Below the pieces are notes generated by a model. It searched no databases. It saw only the letters and a program-made list of their open reading frames with translations, and was not told where the DNA came from. A program made the translations under genes and the position numbers. A stretch of 64,000 bases of DNA from assembly GCA_023447635.1 (NCBI GenBank), contig JAEXNA010000118.1, positions 3,371 through 67,370 of the forward strand, written 5' to 3'. Below, piece by piece: positions 39,208 through 49,195 of the stretch (positions are counted from its first letter, which is position 1; every line of letters starts with the position of its first letter). Source of the stretch: Vulcanimicrobiota bacterium. GTDB lineage: Bacteria > Vulcanimicrobiota > Xenobia > Xenobiales > JADMJV01.

Positions 39208-40398
39208 ATGGAATTACTGCACGGTCGCTCCCAAGCGGGAAGGGAGGCCGGAGGCCTGGTCGATTCGAAGGATGTCGCCGTGAGCAATGAGCGTATGTCG
39301 GTCTCCTTTCGCCTTCGCCGTCTACTGAAGGTGCTGGGATGGGGCTCCTGGCGACGTCGCCGGCTTTTGCGGGCTTGGCGGGCCAACACGGCCTCCAGCC
39401 CCGAGGGGCAGGTGCGAAGTTTCCGGGGCGACCTGCTGGCGCTTCGTCAGGCGACGCTCGACCCCAGCCTGGTGAGGGGCAACGGCGAAGGCCGGCTGTG
39501 CCTTCTGCCGGGAGCGTTGAAAGTGGCGGAACAGAAGCCTCCTCACCAGAGAGCAGAGGACGGCTGGCTCGAGACAGCCTGGAGCGCGATCAGCCTTGCC
39601 GACGAGAGCGCAAGGGAGCCGATGGTGGGCGGCCTGACCGTGCTGGTTCCCCGTCGAGAGTGGGCCAACGTCTGGCACGGCACGGTCGACGTCTACAACG
39701 CCTATCTAGCGTCGAGGTATCTGGATCACGACGCCGCGAGCACCCGCGTCGTTTTTGCTGATTTCGACGACCCGAACCCTTTCCAGCCCTTGTGGAGCCA
39801 GATTTCGCGGGAGACGCTGCGCTGGAAAGAGCTCGAGGTTCATGTCTGTGAAGAGGTGGCGATCTGTCCCACCAACTATTCCAGCCCGTTCAGCAGCAAC
39901 CTGGGGCCTCGGCCGCCTTATCTGGAAGACTTCTCCCGGGCTTTGCGAGGCCCCGACCGCGAAGACGAAGGCCTCGTGGTGGTGATCAGTCGGGCCGGTG
40001 CCGTCCAAAGAAACGTGGCTAACGAAGAAGAGGTCGCCGAGGCGATTCGCCAGGCCTTGCCTCAGGCCCGAGTCGTGCTGCAGCGGATGGAAGAGCTGGA
40101 TTTCCAGGCGCAAGTCGACCTGGCCTCGCGCACCAGTCTTCTTGTCGGAGCTCATGGCGCAGGCTTGACTCACGCCCTCTTCTTGCCCCGACACGGGGCG
40201 CTCCTCGAACTCTTCCCCGGCTATCTCCAAGCCTTTCGCTTTCACTTCCGCAACATCTGCCGTTGGCGTGCGCTGCCCTACGCCAGCTGGATCAATTGGC
40301 AGATAGCGGACCCTCGGGACGGTCAGAGCGTGACCCTACCTGCAGCGAAAATCGCGGACCAGGCGGCCAGGCTGTGGCGTAAGCGCGGACCGGCCTAG
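39208..40398 (+). CDS. Glycosyltransferase family 61-like protein
   Basis: The product has 396 residues if started at the ATG 39208; the GTG 39205, GTG 39280 (with GAAGGA upstream) and ATG 39294 are alternatives. The C-terminal domain carries the GT61 signature: VVVISRAGAVQRNVANEEEV, a Glu/Asp-containing strand, then LVGAHGAGLTHALFLPRHGA and LLELFPG. GT61 enzymes (EOGT/XylT-like) transfer sugars to proteins or polysaccharides. No other polysaccharide genes adjoin it. Confidence 0.75.
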   Translation: MELLHGRSQAGREAGGLVDSKDVAVSNERMSVSFRLRRLLKVLGWGSWRRRRLLRAWRANTASSPEGQVRSFRGDLLALRQATLDPSLVRGNGEGRLCLLPGALKVAEQKPPHQRAEDGWLETAWSAISLADESAREPMVGGLTVLVPRREWANVWHGTVDVYNAYLASRYLDHDAASTRVVFADFDDPNPFQPLWSQISRETLRWKELEVHVCEEVAICPTNYSSPFSSNLGPRPPYLEDFSRALRGPDREDEGLVVVISRAGAVQRNVANEEEVAEAIRQALPQARVVLQRMEELDFQAQVDLASRTSLLVGAHGAGLTHALFLPRHGALLELFPGYLQAFRFHFRNICRWRALPYASWINWQIADPRDGQSVTLPAAKIADQAARLWRKRGPA

Positions 40399-40507
40399 CG
40401 GGCTATAGAAAGGAAGAACTATTTGGTTAGAGGAACGATTTGGGGCTAAACCGCGTCTCGCATACGGGATCAGGTTCGTGTTGTAAATGGGGTTAAGGAG
40501 AACAGCG

Positions 40508-42493
40508 ATGAAGACGCAAAAAAGTTCGATGGTTTCTTTGATGGCGGCGACCGCCCTGATGTTGGCTGGTTGCGGGAACAGCCAGCAAGACCACTGGGTG
40601 ACCGGCCAGACCGGAAGCCCGCAGGTTCAGACGGGGACTCTGGCCTTGCGCCAGGCAACCACTCACCCCGAAGCTGACACGTTAGGCCTGACCTTCCTCG
40701 ATGCAGCGGGCGCCGAAGTTGGCTACAGCGAGGCGGTCATCGAGGGAACAGAAGCCTCGGCCAAGGCCGTTCTAGCCCAGGGCGGTGGTGGAGTGGACAC
40801 CAGCGTCCCCAATGTTCCCTTGAGCACGCGCTCGGTGAAGATCGATCATCTGCGCAACGGCGGCTACGCGCTGGCCGACGAGACGGAAGAGGTGACCTGG
40901 AACGGAACGACGGGTACCTCTACCGACACGTCCGTCCCGACCGAAGTCGACGGTGATACCTCTCGCTGGAAAGGCTCCGTCGACGATACCGGGCGGGCTC
41001 ACCTGACGGTGCAGCAGGGCGGCGCTACGGCCCAGGAGTTTCTGCTCAAGGGGGTGGCCTATTCGCCGGCCCCGATCGGCTATAACACCCGTCAGGGGCT
41101 GGACCTGGGCGACTTCTTCTGGGATTCGCCCGCTCCGCAGTACTTCATCGATTGGCAGAAGATGTGGGAACGCGACATCGAGAACATGCGCAAGATGGGG
41201 TTCAACACCATCCGTGTGTATAACATGATTCCGTACCACTTCCGCCAGTTGAACCCCAACGACCCGCCGATCGCCGGGATCCCTGACCCGTCGACCGTGC
41301 CCAACAACGTCGACTACGTCTACGAGCACAAGAAGTTCCTCGATGCTTGCTGGAACAACGGTAAGGACCCGATCTACGTGATCGTCGGTATCTCGATGCC
41401 GGACGAGGTCTGGTACAAGCAGATCAACGATAACAAGGCGACGGACACCTTCATCGCCGCGGTCATCAAGTTCTGGGAGGCCGCCTTCCCGAAAGTGGTC
41501 GAGCAGACCGCGGACCATCCCGCCGTGATGGGCTACACCATGTTCAACGAGAAGGCGTTCCCTCAGTACTTTGCCGACACCGGCGGCGCCACCGCCGAGT
41601 TCTGGTGGGGCCAGGTGAAGCGGTTCAGCGAGCAAGCGAAAACGCTGGCTCCAGACAAACTGGTCGGTTGGGCGACCAACGACGATCCTTCGTTGCCTCA
41701 GCGGGCCCGAGGCTTCCTGGCCAGCCACGGGCAGGCGCTAGATTTCTTTGGGGTCAACGGATATCAAACTTCCTACTGGAGAGACTCTCTCGACGTCTAC
41801 AAAAAAGAGGCTCTGGGCGCCCTCGCGCGGCCTGTTATCCTTACCGAGTTCGGAATCCCCAACACGACGAGGACGAACCGCACCAACTTCCAGCCCTACC
41901 TGGAGCCGGCTTTTACCGCGCTCAAGAACCGCATCGCGGCTCTCTTTGGCGTGGACGCCAGCCAGATCACCACGGGTGGCGCGGACGTGAATCTGACGTT
42001 CCCGACCGAGGCCAGCGCCAACAGCATCGTCAACAACGATCCTCAGGTACTGGCTGGGAGCGCCGAGATTGTCGGCCGCATGACTAAGGGCGCTTTCGAG
42101 CATCCGATCTGCGTCGGTCAGACCTACTTCGACTGGTCGGACGAATGGTGGAAGCAAGAGTCCTACGCCTCGGTCCAGATTCCGGACACGACCTCTCCCG
42201 ACCCGAACGCCAAAAGGACGGTCTACGGCGTCGAGCTTAGCCCGTTCAAGCAAGAGGGCGGCCAACCGCTCGACCGGTTCCCCGGCGGCTATTGGGACGA
42301 AGAAGGCTTCGGTTTGCACAGCGTCGCGGTGAACCCGCAGCGCACGCCTCAGCAGGTGTTCACGCCGAACTCCCGGGAGGCCGGAGCCAACACTCGACCG
42401 GATATCCTGACGCCCCGACAGCCCGTTGTCGACGCTCTGTTGGGCGCCTACAAAGACGCTGAAGCCAGTCGCAACGCCGCTCTGGGCCAGTAG
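40508..42493 (+). CDS. Lipoprotein glycoside hydrolase (TIM-barrel, GH5/GH72-like)
   Basis: The product has 661 residues from ATG 40508, with AAGGAG 8 nt upstream. Lipobox Cys at 22 (ALMLAGCGNS), then the shared CGNS...HWVTG linker and a beta-sandwich-like N-domain. The barrel starts FLLKGVAYSPAPIGYN, with FNTIRVYNMIPYH, GYTMFNEKAFPQY (acid/base Glu) and PVILTEFGIPNTT (nucleophile Glu), about 130 residues apart as in retaining clan-A hydrolases. The substrate is unknown; beta-glucan remodelling is one option. The pullulanase-like gene follows in the same direction. Confidence 0.75.
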   Translation: MKTQKSSMVSLMAATALMLAGCGNSQQDHWVTGQTGSPQVQTGTLALRQATTHPEADTLGLTFLDAAGAEVGYSEAVIEGTEASAKAVLAQGGGGVDTSVPNVPLSTRSVKIDHLRNGGYALADETEEVTWNGTTGTSTDTSVPTEVDGDTSRWKGSVDDTGRAHLTVQQGGATAQEFLLKGVAYSPAPIGYNTRQGLDLGDFFWDSPAPQYFIDWQKMWERDIENMRKMGFNTIRVYNMIPYHFRQLNPNDPPIAGIPDPSTVPNNVDYVYEHKKFLDACWNNGKDPIYVIVGISMPDEVWYKQINDNKATDTFIAAVIKFWEAAFPKVVEQTADHPAVMGYTMFNEKAFPQYFADTGGATAEFWWGQVKRFSEQAKTLAPDKLVGWATNDDPSLPQRARGFLASHGQALDFFGVNGYQTSYWRDSLDVYKKEALGALARPVILTEFGIPNTTRTNRTNFQPYLEPAFTALKNRIAALFGVDASQITTGGADVNLTFPTEASANSIVNNDPQVLAGSAEIVGRMTKGAFEHPICVGQTYFDWSDEWWKQESYASVQIPDTTSPDPNAKRTVYGVELSPFKQEGGQPLDRFPGGYWDEEGFGLHSVAVNPQRTPQQVFTPNSREAGANTRPDILTPRQPVVDALLGAYKDAEASRNAALGQ

Positions 42494-42546
42494 TCTATCG
42501 ACGGAGGGGGGAAAGGGCTGGCTCATCGCGGACCGAAGCGGCCCAG

Positions 42547-44532
42547 GTGAGACTTCGAACCTGCCTGGCCGCCTTGCTGATCGGCGCCGCCCTTTTCCCT
42601 CTCCCGTCTTTCGCTCAACCGCCTCAGCTCGAGCATCCGGCGGACAAGTATATTTCAGACCAACCGCTGGGAGCGTTCCTGGGGACGGATTCGACCACGT
42701 TCCGAGTCTTCGCTCCCACCGCCAGCGCGGTCGAGGTGCGGCTGTACGAGTTCCCCACTGGGGGGAAGCCGCGCGCTTTGAAGATGAAGCGCAACGGGGA
42801 CGGTACCTGGGAGGTCACCGCCCCTGAGCGGTTGGAGGGGCGTTACTACACGCTTCTGGCCCGGGGTCAGGACGTCGGTTTCGGGCATGAAGTGATCGAC
42901 CCGTACGCGCGCTGTGTGACGGCATATGACGGCCGAGGGTTCCTGGTCGAGGATAAGACGCCGCTGGCTCCGCGCCCCACCTTCCCGCCAAGCGAAGCGG
43001 TGATTTACGAACTGAGCGTGCGCGACTTCACCATCGATCCCGAGAGCGGGGTCAAGGCGCGGGGCAAGTTCCTGGGACTGACGGAGGAGGGGACCCGGTT
43101 GGAGGGGACGCCTACCGGCCTGGACCACCTGGTCGACCTGGGTGTCAACACGGTACAGTTGATGCCGGTGACCGAGTTTGCCTCGAGCGAGGCGCAGGAC
43201 CAGTACGGCTGGGGCTACGACTCGGTGCACTTCAACACCCCCGACGGCTGGTTCGCCAGTAGTCCTCACGACGGCAGCCGGGTGCGCGAACTCAAGCAGA
43301 CGATCGATGCCCTCCACCGCAAGGGGCTGCGGGTCACCCTGGACATGGTCTACAACCACACCATGGAAGACCGTTTTCATAACCGTATCTACAGCTTTGA
43401 GGGTCTGGTCCCCGGCTACTACTACCGAAGGCGGCCGGATGGGAGTTACTACAACGGCTCGGGAGTAGGCAACGAGTTACGGACCGAGGCGCCGATGGTG
43501 CGACGCTTCCTGGTCGATTCGACGAAGATGTGGGTGCAGGAGTATGGCGTCGACGGCTTCCGCTTCGACCTGATGGGGCTGATCGATGTGGACACGATGA
43601 CGGAGATCGCCAGGGCCGTGCACGAGATCGATCCCAACGTCATGGTCTACGGCGAGCCCTGGGTGGCCGATGAGACGCCGATCACGGTAACCGCCAAGGG
43701 GACGCAGAGGGGGCGAGGCTTTGCGGTCTTCAACGACGACTTCCGCGACGCGCTGAAGGGGCACGTGTTCCAGCCTTACGCCTCAGGCTTCGTGCAGACC
43801 GGCGAGAAGACCGACGAGATCCGCCAGGGAATGTTGGGAGCCACGAACCCGCACAACCCTCGCTCCTTCGCGGCTTCTCCCCTGGAGACGATCAACTACG
43901 TCGAGTGCCACGACAATCATACCCTGTGGGACCGCCTGCTCCTCTCCACCGATACCTCCGGCGCCCGCACCCCCCTGGCCTCCCCCGGGGCCGCCTCCGC
44001 CCCGGCCAGCGAAGAGCAGCGCGTGGCCATGGCGCGTCTGGCCGCCGTGGCCGTTCTGACCGCTCAAGGGATCCCGTTTTTGCACAGCGGCCAGGAGTTC
44101 TTACGCACCAAGCAGGGCCACGAGAACAGCTACAATCAGCCCGACAGCGTGAACCAGATAGAGTGGAGGCGCAAGCTCGAGCACGCGGACACGGTGGCGT
44201 ATTACCAGGGGCTGCTCCAACTCCGGCGCGAGCATCCGATGTTCCGCCTTCCCACGGCTGAGCTCGTCGAAGATGGTGTAACCTTCATGCTCGCCAACGA
44301 AGGTCTTGTCGTTGCCGCCCTGCACGACCCTGACGGTCAGGACCGTTGGAGTCGCGCCCTGGTCTGCCTGAACGGAAGAGGGGAGGCCACCGAAGTGAAC
44401 CTCCCCCCTGGAGAGTGGCAGCTTATGGTCGACGGCGAGCGGGCCGGGACCGAGTCCCTCCGCCCCGTCCGGGGCACCCTCCACCTTCCCGGCCATAGCG
44501 CTGCGGTGCTGGCGCTACCGAAGAGGCCCTAG
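42547..44532 (+). CDS. GH13 alpha-amylase family enzyme, type I pullulanase-like, secreted
   Basis: The product has 661 residues from a GTG. Signal peptide MRLRTCLAALLIGAALFPLP, cleaved near SFA-Q. A CBM48-like N-domain (STTFRVFAPTASAVEVRLYE) precedes the barrel: VNTVQLMPVTEF, YGWGYDSVHFNTP (the Y-N-W-G-Y-D-P region), LDMVYNHT, VDGFRFDLMG (nucleophile Asp), MVYGEPW (acid/base Glu) and NYVECHDNHTLWD (stabilising Asp). This motif set is that of GH13_14 pullulanases that cut alpha-1,6 links in glycogen-like glucans. It lies 53 bp after the other glycosidase, probably in one operon. Confidence 0.88.
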   Translation: MRLRTCLAALLIGAALFPLPSFAQPPQLEHPADKYISDQPLGAFLGTDSTTFRVFAPTASAVEVRLYEFPTGGKPRALKMKRNGDGTWEVTAPERLEGRYYTLLARGQDVGFGHEVIDPYARCVTAYDGRGFLVEDKTPLAPRPTFPPSEAVIYELSVRDFTIDPESGVKARGKFLGLTEEGTRLEGTPTGLDHLVDLGVNTVQLMPVTEFASSEAQDQYGWGYDSVHFNTPDGWFASSPHDGSRVRELKQTIDALHRKGLRVTLDMVYNHTMEDRFHNRIYSFEGLVPGYYYRRRPDGSYYNGSGVGNELRTEAPMVRRFLVDSTKMWVQEYGVDGFRFDLMGLIDVDTMTEIARAVHEIDPNVMVYGEPWVADETPITVTAKGTQRGRGFAVFNDDFRDALKGHVFQPYASGFVQTGEKTDEIRQGMLGATNPHNPRSFAASPLETINYVECHDNHTLWDRLLLSTDTSGARTPLASPGAASAPASEEQRVAMARLAAVAVLTAQGIPFLHSGQEFLRTKQGHENSYNQPDSVNQIEWRRKLEHADTVAYYQGLLQLRREHPMFRLPTAELVEDGVTFMLANEGLVVAALHDPDGQDRWSRALVCLNGRGEATEVNLPPGEWQLMVDGERAGTESLRPVRGTLHLPGHSAAVLALPKRP

Positions 44533-44538
44533 CCGTCG

Positions 44539-46173
44539 CTAATAGTCGCGCCAGAGGGTGGCCGAGATGACGCCCTGGTCCTGGAACAGCGGGATGACGC
44601 TATCGGGGCCGGCGAACGGCACGTTGTTGACCACCAGCATGAAGGTCAGACGCCGACCGCTGCGGGTGTCGATGTAGCCGCCCAGAGCCTGGGATTTGAT
44701 GGTCGGTTCGCCTTCTTCGGACAGCCCCACGTAGGTCCCGGTTTTCGCGTTGACCTTTCCGGTCGCTCCGTTGAGGGTGGGGTTGGACTGGAAGTCCTTG
44801 ACGAAGCCCAGGGAGCCGTCGATACCGAGCGAGGGCATGGAGGCGACGTAGTCCGCGCTGACCTCGCTGTCGAGCATGTAGTCGAGCATGGTGGTCACGG
44901 TGGTGGTGGTGGCGGACGTCTCGCCCCCGCCGCTGCCGTCGACGAAGTCGTAGGTGCTGGGGTTCAGCCCGACCTGAGTGGTCAGGAAGCTCTGCTCTTC
45001 GGCCATGGCAGCGGGCATGTTATCCACACCCTGGGTCAGTCCATAGAGCAGCAAACAGGTGTCCGCACCGATGTTGTACGAAACTTTCATAACGTAGCGA
45101 GCCAGGTCCGAGGCGGGAGAGCCTTCGAGCAGAGCGACCCGGTTTTCCGCCAGGTACGAGTCGGCAGCGGGTAGCACGGCCACCGGGTTGGGTTCGACGG
45201 TGGCTGCGTCGACGACCACGCCTTCGGCCTCCAGCGCTTCGATGAACACGGTGCGAGCGTAGTTGGTCGGCTCGGTGATACGGAAGGTCTGGACCATCGG
45301 GAACATGCCGGTCAGGCTAGGTACGAAGTCGATCGGCAGGTCGCCGGAGACGGTGCCGGTGACGCCGGGCTGGCCGATAGCAGGGCGCTCGGGATCGAGC
45401 TGCAGGGTGAGTTCGGTACCGGCGGCGCTGGTGGTCAGGTCGTTGACCACCGTCAGGGCCGAAGAGAGCGGTCGCACCGTGATCTCGGCCGCCGAGCCGA
45501 CGGCCGTCGGATTGATGATCACGTCGACCACGTCGTCGTTGACGAAGGCCGGGGTGATGTCCCACCCTTCGTCGCGGAAACGGTAGGGCTGGAACAGGCG
45601 GTCGTCCACGGCCACTTCTCCGGTGATGCGGGTGATGCCCGACTCGGCGACCTGCTGGGCCAGCTCTCGGTAGCCTTCCAGCGGATCGGCGTCAGGGACC
45701 ACGGCGTTGCCCAGCCCGTTGGCTTCGTTATGGTCGAATTCGGTGAGCTCGATCAGGCCGTCGGGGCCTCGTCGACCTCCCACCGTCAAGTCGCCGGAGG
45801 CGACCAGCACCAGGTCGCCGTCGAGCACTCCGGCGCCGTCGATCGTGCCCTGGGTGTAGACCGGGGTGTCGTAGCTGTGATCGCCGCCAACCTGCTCGAG
45901 CAGTGCGCCTACGGAGAAGCACTTTCTGACCGAGGCGATGTAGAATTCATGCTGGGGTTGGGTGTTGATCAGCACCTCTCCGGTGGCGCTGTCGACCACT
46001 CGCAGACCCCAGATGGCGCCCTGATACCTGGCCTGGTTCATCACCGCCGCGATGTCGGCGGGGACTCCGGGTTGGGCCGGGGGAGTGTTGGTGAACACCC
46101 CGTTGAAGTCGTTGCTGTTACCACAGCCGATCGTCGCGACGATGGCCAGACCTAGAGCGAGTTTTTTGAGCAT
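44539..46173 (-). CDS. dacB: D-alanyl-D-alanine carboxypeptidase/endopeptidase (PBP4/DacB, S13), lipoprotein
   Basis: The product has 544 residues from ATG 46173 with AGGAG 7 nt upstream. Lipobox Cys at 17 (IVATIGCGNS). Penicillin-binding motifs: S-x-x-K in YIASVRKCFSVGALL, S-x-N in VSYNIGADTCLLL, and K-T-G in VNAKTGTYVG, with the S13-type insertion between the first two. PBP4-type enzymes trim or cleave peptidoglycan cross-links in the periplasm. The mature N-terminus shares CGNS with other lipoproteins here. It follows the beta-lactamase-fold gene in the same direction, about 50 bp downstream. Confidence 0.88.
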   Translation of the reverse strand: MLKKLALGLAIVATIGCGNSNDFNGVFTNTPPAQPGVPADIAAVMNQARYQGAIWGLRVVDSATGEVLINTQPQHEFYIASVRKCFSVGALLEQVGGDHSYDTPVYTQGTIDGAGVLDGDLVLVASGDLTVGGRRGPDGLIELTEFDHNEANGLGNAVVPDADPLEGYRELAQQVAESGITRITGEVAVDDRLFQPYRFRDEGWDITPAFVNDDVVDVIINPTAVGSAAEITVRPLSSALTVVNDLTTSAAGTELTLQLDPERPAIGQPGVTGTVSGDLPIDFVPSLTGMFPMVQTFRITEPTNYARTVFIEALEAEGVVVDAATVEPNPVAVLPAADSYLAENRVALLEGSPASDLARYVMKVSYNIGADTCLLLYGLTQGVDNMPAAMAEEQSFLTTQVGLNPSTYDFVDGSGGGETSATTTTVTTMLDYMLDSEVSADYVASMPSLGIDGSLGFVKDFQSNPTLNGATGKVNAKTGTYVGLSEEGEPTIKSQALGGYIDTRSGRRLTFMLVVNNVPFAGPDSVIPLFQDQGVISATLWRDY

Positions 46174-46223
46174 GAACGTTCTCCTGGAAAGATGGATTGG
46201 GGAAGGGGCGTGGGAGCGGCGGT

Positions 46224-47480
46224 TCACGGATCGATATCCGCCGTTTCGTCGGGATGGAGCGGCTCTCCGTAGAGCTCGTCGATGATCGACATCGCGAGCT
46301 GGGCGGCAGGCGCTTTGCCCTGGGGACTGCTGTTGAGATTGGTGAAGACGATCACGGTCAGGTCGCGATCGGGATCGTGTCCCATGAAAGAGTTGTAGCC
46401 GGGTAGCGCCCCGATGTGGCCGTAGGTCGGGCCCATTTCGGCCAGGGCCCAACCGTAGGCGCCAGCTGCGGGTTCGGCCGGGTTGCTGGGCTGCATGCTG
46501 TTCAGGCGAGCGGCCTGCAGTTCAGGACCTAGCAAGCCGCCCTGCACCAGGGCTCGAGCGTAAACCGCCAGGTCTTCGGCGGTAGAGATCGCCGAACCGG
46601 CGGTCCAGGTCCAGGAGTGGCTGGAGAACGTCTGGTCGCTGGGCAGCAGGGTGCCGGCTAGGGCGGCAGCCTGGTCGGCGGGGGAGAGGACGGACGACTC
46701 GATGGTGGCGACGTTGGTGCTGTACATATAGCCCCTGGCGTGGGGTTGAGCGATGGAGTTGTCGGCAGCCAGAGGGAGCGAGGTCTCGTCCAGGCCCAGC
46801 GGGGCAAAGATCCGCTCGGCGATGGCGTCTTCGGCGACCTGACCGGTCAGCTCTTCGATCAGCTGGCCTAGCAACACCGTGTTGGTGTTCGAGTACTCGT
46901 ACTCGGTGTCGGGCGGCTGGATATCGCCACCAAAGGCCAGGGCCAGCAGCTCGGACGGCATCCAGACGCGGAAACGATCCTCGTCGAGCTGCTGGTTCAG
47001 GTAGAGATTCATCGTATAGTTGGGCAGTCCGGACCGCATCTCGAGCAGGTTCTCGATCGTGATCAGGTCGCCGTTGGGCACGCCGTCGATATAGTCGCCG
47101 ATCGGGTCGTCGAGGTCGACCAGACCTTCTTCGACGAGCTGCAGGACCACGGTGCCGGTCATGGTTTTCGTGTTGCTACCGATCCGGAAATGGTCGGCGA
47201 TCGTCACGGCCTGGGTCTTCTGAAGGTCGCGGAAGACGAACGCGGCGGACCAGTCTCCCAGCTCGGGCGAGCGAACCACGACGACGGCGCCGGGCACCAT
47301 CATCTCGCCCATCAACGTCTGCAGCCGGGGGGTCAGCCTCTGAGCATAGGCGGGGGCAGGGTTGGGGTTGTTAGAGGGGCCAACGGCGACGAAGTTCGGC
47401 TCGGACGACCCGCAGCCAGCCAGGAGAAGTGAAGTCAAAGCGATAGCCCGCAAAAGACTGCGGCGAGAACACAACATCAT
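46224..47480 (-). CDS. Beta-lactamase-fold serine hydrolase (class C / S12), lipoprotein
   Basis: The product has 418 residues. Lipobox Cys at 23 (ALTSLLLAGCGSS). The S12 motifs are S-x-x-K in RIGSNTKTMTGTVVLQL, Y-x-N in YEYSNTNTVLLG and, near the end, the H-x-G in YGHIGALPGYNSF that replaces K-T-G. Family members include D-aminopeptidases, esterases and R61-type D,D-peptidases. A paralogue is encoded at 49196-50347. Upstream of the S13 gene and co-directional with it, so it probably acts on peptidoglycan or D-amino-acid peptides. Confidence 0.85.
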   Translation of the reverse strand: MMLCSRRSLLRAIALTSLLLAGCGSSEPNFVAVGPSNNPNPAPAYAQRLTPRLQTLMGEMMVPGAVVVVRSPELGDWSAAFVFRDLQKTQAVTIADHFRIGSNTKTMTGTVVLQLVEEGLVDLDDPIGDYIDGVPNGDLITIENLLEMRSGLPNYTMNLYLNQQLDEDRFRVWMPSELLALAFGGDIQPPDTEYEYSNTNTVLLGQLIEELTGQVAEDAIAERIFAPLGLDETSLPLAADNSIAQPHARGYMYSTNVATIESSVLSPADQAAALAGTLLPSDQTFSSHSWTWTAGSAISTAEDLAVYARALVQGGLLGPELQAARLNSMQPSNPAEPAAGAYGWALAEMGPTYGHIGALPGYNSFMGHDPDRDLTVIVFTNLNSSPQGKAPAAQLAMSIIDELYGEPLHPDETADIDP

Positions 47481-47644
47481 AATTCGAAATTTCCGGCCCG
47501 GGGCCGAAAAGCTCCTTTTCTAGGGGGATTGTTTCGTCTGAAGAGAATCGTCGCACCCGATCTGGGCGCTCCGGCGTGGAGTGGACAAGACCAGGACTCC
47601 TCGGGGCCGCTTTCGGTTCCAGGTCGAGATGGCGATGGATAACC

Positions 47645-48215
47645 TCAGCGAGGAACGATGCGGGGGATTGCGTCGGTGAAAGCTTTCGCCGCCGTCGGCG
47701 TGGGAGCCACACCCACAACCTGGAAGGCGCGACGAGTTCTAGCGTCGATACCCAGCAGGATCTGCAGGGTGAGCTTGGGGTTTTTCACCGGATGGCCGAC
47801 AGCCCAGAAAAAATCGACACCGCCAAGGGTCATCCAGCGTGCATCCTTGGGCTCGGTATCGAAGCCCGAGAAGACGATGGCCGCAACCATTTCGATTCCC
47901 TGCTTGGTCTTCTCACGGCTGCTCAGGTTCAGGTCGTTGCCCACCGGATACCAGGAGAAGATAAGACTACCCTTCTTGAACTCCTTGTCGCCGGTAAAGC
48001 GAAGAATCCCATCAATAGTGGCTTTGGACGAGCTGCGGGCATAGATGCCTTGAGAGGAGTTCCGGTAGGCGGTGAGCGACTGCGGCTCCTTGACCAACTC
48101 TGCCGCTGGGGACGGGTATCTTGTAAGCCGCCGTAGTAGCCGACTTCAAAAGCTCCTGACCCATCACAGGAGCTACGAATAGCATCGTCAGTGCCATGAG
48201 CAATATGGTCGACAA
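47645..48215 (-). pseudogene. Secreted hypothetical protein split by a frameshift
   Basis: A signal peptide (MSTILLMALTMLFVAPVMGQ, from TTG 48215 or ATG 48197) runs in one frame to YKIPVPSG. The downstream part continues in another frame as AAELVKEPQSLTAYRN and a 140-residue beta-rich domain (GILRFTGDKEFKKGSLIFSW, WMTLGGVDFFWAVGHP). Deleting one C from the run GTCCCCAG near 48110 joins them as IPVPAAELVKEPQ. So one extra base breaks an otherwise intact gene of about 190 codons. It may be a real mutation or a sequencing error. No family recognised. Confidence 0.6.
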
Positions 48216-48482
48216 CCGCTTCGAGCGCCTCGCTTCGCGAGAAAAACTGACATTCTGGACCCACCCTTCTGACCGAAGGTTCTGCTTGACCCCTCCGATG
48301 CTGCTAGATGTTACCTCCCGGAGCGGATGGAAACCTGCCCGCGTAGGGGACCCATGGGTATGGGGAAAGTCGACGTCTTTCGGTCTAACGGAAGCCTACC
48401 CGTTCGCGCTCTGATAGAGAGGATGGCTGGAAGACCGTGCTCCCGATGGGCGCTCGCCGGCCTCAAGAAACGGAGACTATTG

Positions 48483-49106
48483 ATGAAGACCGTGATAGGC
48501 GCCCTCGGGCTCTCGCTGGCACTTGCCGGCTGCTCTTCCTCGGCGGAAGCCCCAACGACCCCGCCAAGCGCGTCGATCCCGGCGACGACCTCGCAGCGAG
48601 CGATGGACATAGAGGTCGCCTCGGTGGACTTATCCCACAGCGAGCGATCCGACAGCGGTCGCGAATCCCGGACGACACCGGTCGGGTCGAGCCAGATGGG
48701 CATCCAGATTCAGGCTCTCGAGGGACATCTAGCTCAACAGCAGATGGCCGAGTTGGCCCTTGAGCGGGTCAGCGACCCGATGGTCAAAGAGGCCGCACGC
48801 AGCATCGAGACAGAGCACGAGACGGCCGAGACCGGACTGCGCCAGGCGGCGGGCAGCGTTCTGCCCGACACGATGAACCTTAGTCGCGAGCATCAGAGCG
48901 TGATGACAAGACTGCGCGGGCTAAGTGGACCCGAGTTCGACGTCGCCTACGTCGGAGCGATGGTAAGCGACCACGAGAAGGCGCTGGGCTTCTACGAAAA
49001 ACAGGCCAGGGAGGCTCCGACGGAAGAGCTTCGCGCTTACTTTTCCGCTACTTCCGAAGTCCTGGCGAAACATCTGGAGCACTGCAAGCAACTGCAGGCC
49101 ATCTGA
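48483..49106 (+). CDS. DUF4142-type lipoprotein
   Basis: The product has 207 residues from ATG 48483, with GGAG 8 nt upstream. Signal with lipobox Cys at 17 (LGLSLALAGCSSS). After a Ser/Thr linker a four-helix ferritin-like domain is evident: QIQALEGHLAQQQMAELALE, VKEAARSIETEHETAETGLR, FDVAYVGAMVSDHEKALGFY and AYFSATSEVLAKHLEHC, with the conserved D-H-E motif. DUF4142 proteins are periplasmic and of unknown function. Unlike the other lipoproteins it lacks the CGNS...VTG motif. Confidence 0.8.
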   Translation: MKTVIGALGLSLALAGCSSSAEAPTTPPSASIPATTSQRAMDIEVASVDLSHSERSDSGRESRTTPVGSSQMGIQIQALEGHLAQQQMAELALERVSDPMVKEAARSIETEHETAETGLRQAAGSVLPDTMNLSREHQSVMTRLRGLSGPEFDVAYVGAMVSDHEKALGFYEKQAREAPTEELRAYFSATSEVLAKHLEHCKQLQAI

Positions 49107-49195
49107 GTTAAGCTGTTGGGGAGGTTGAGGGGGCCTCCTCTCCAGCATTTCCGGCGCTCTGGAGGACTGCCGATCGGGCGTTCGAACCTTCAACG

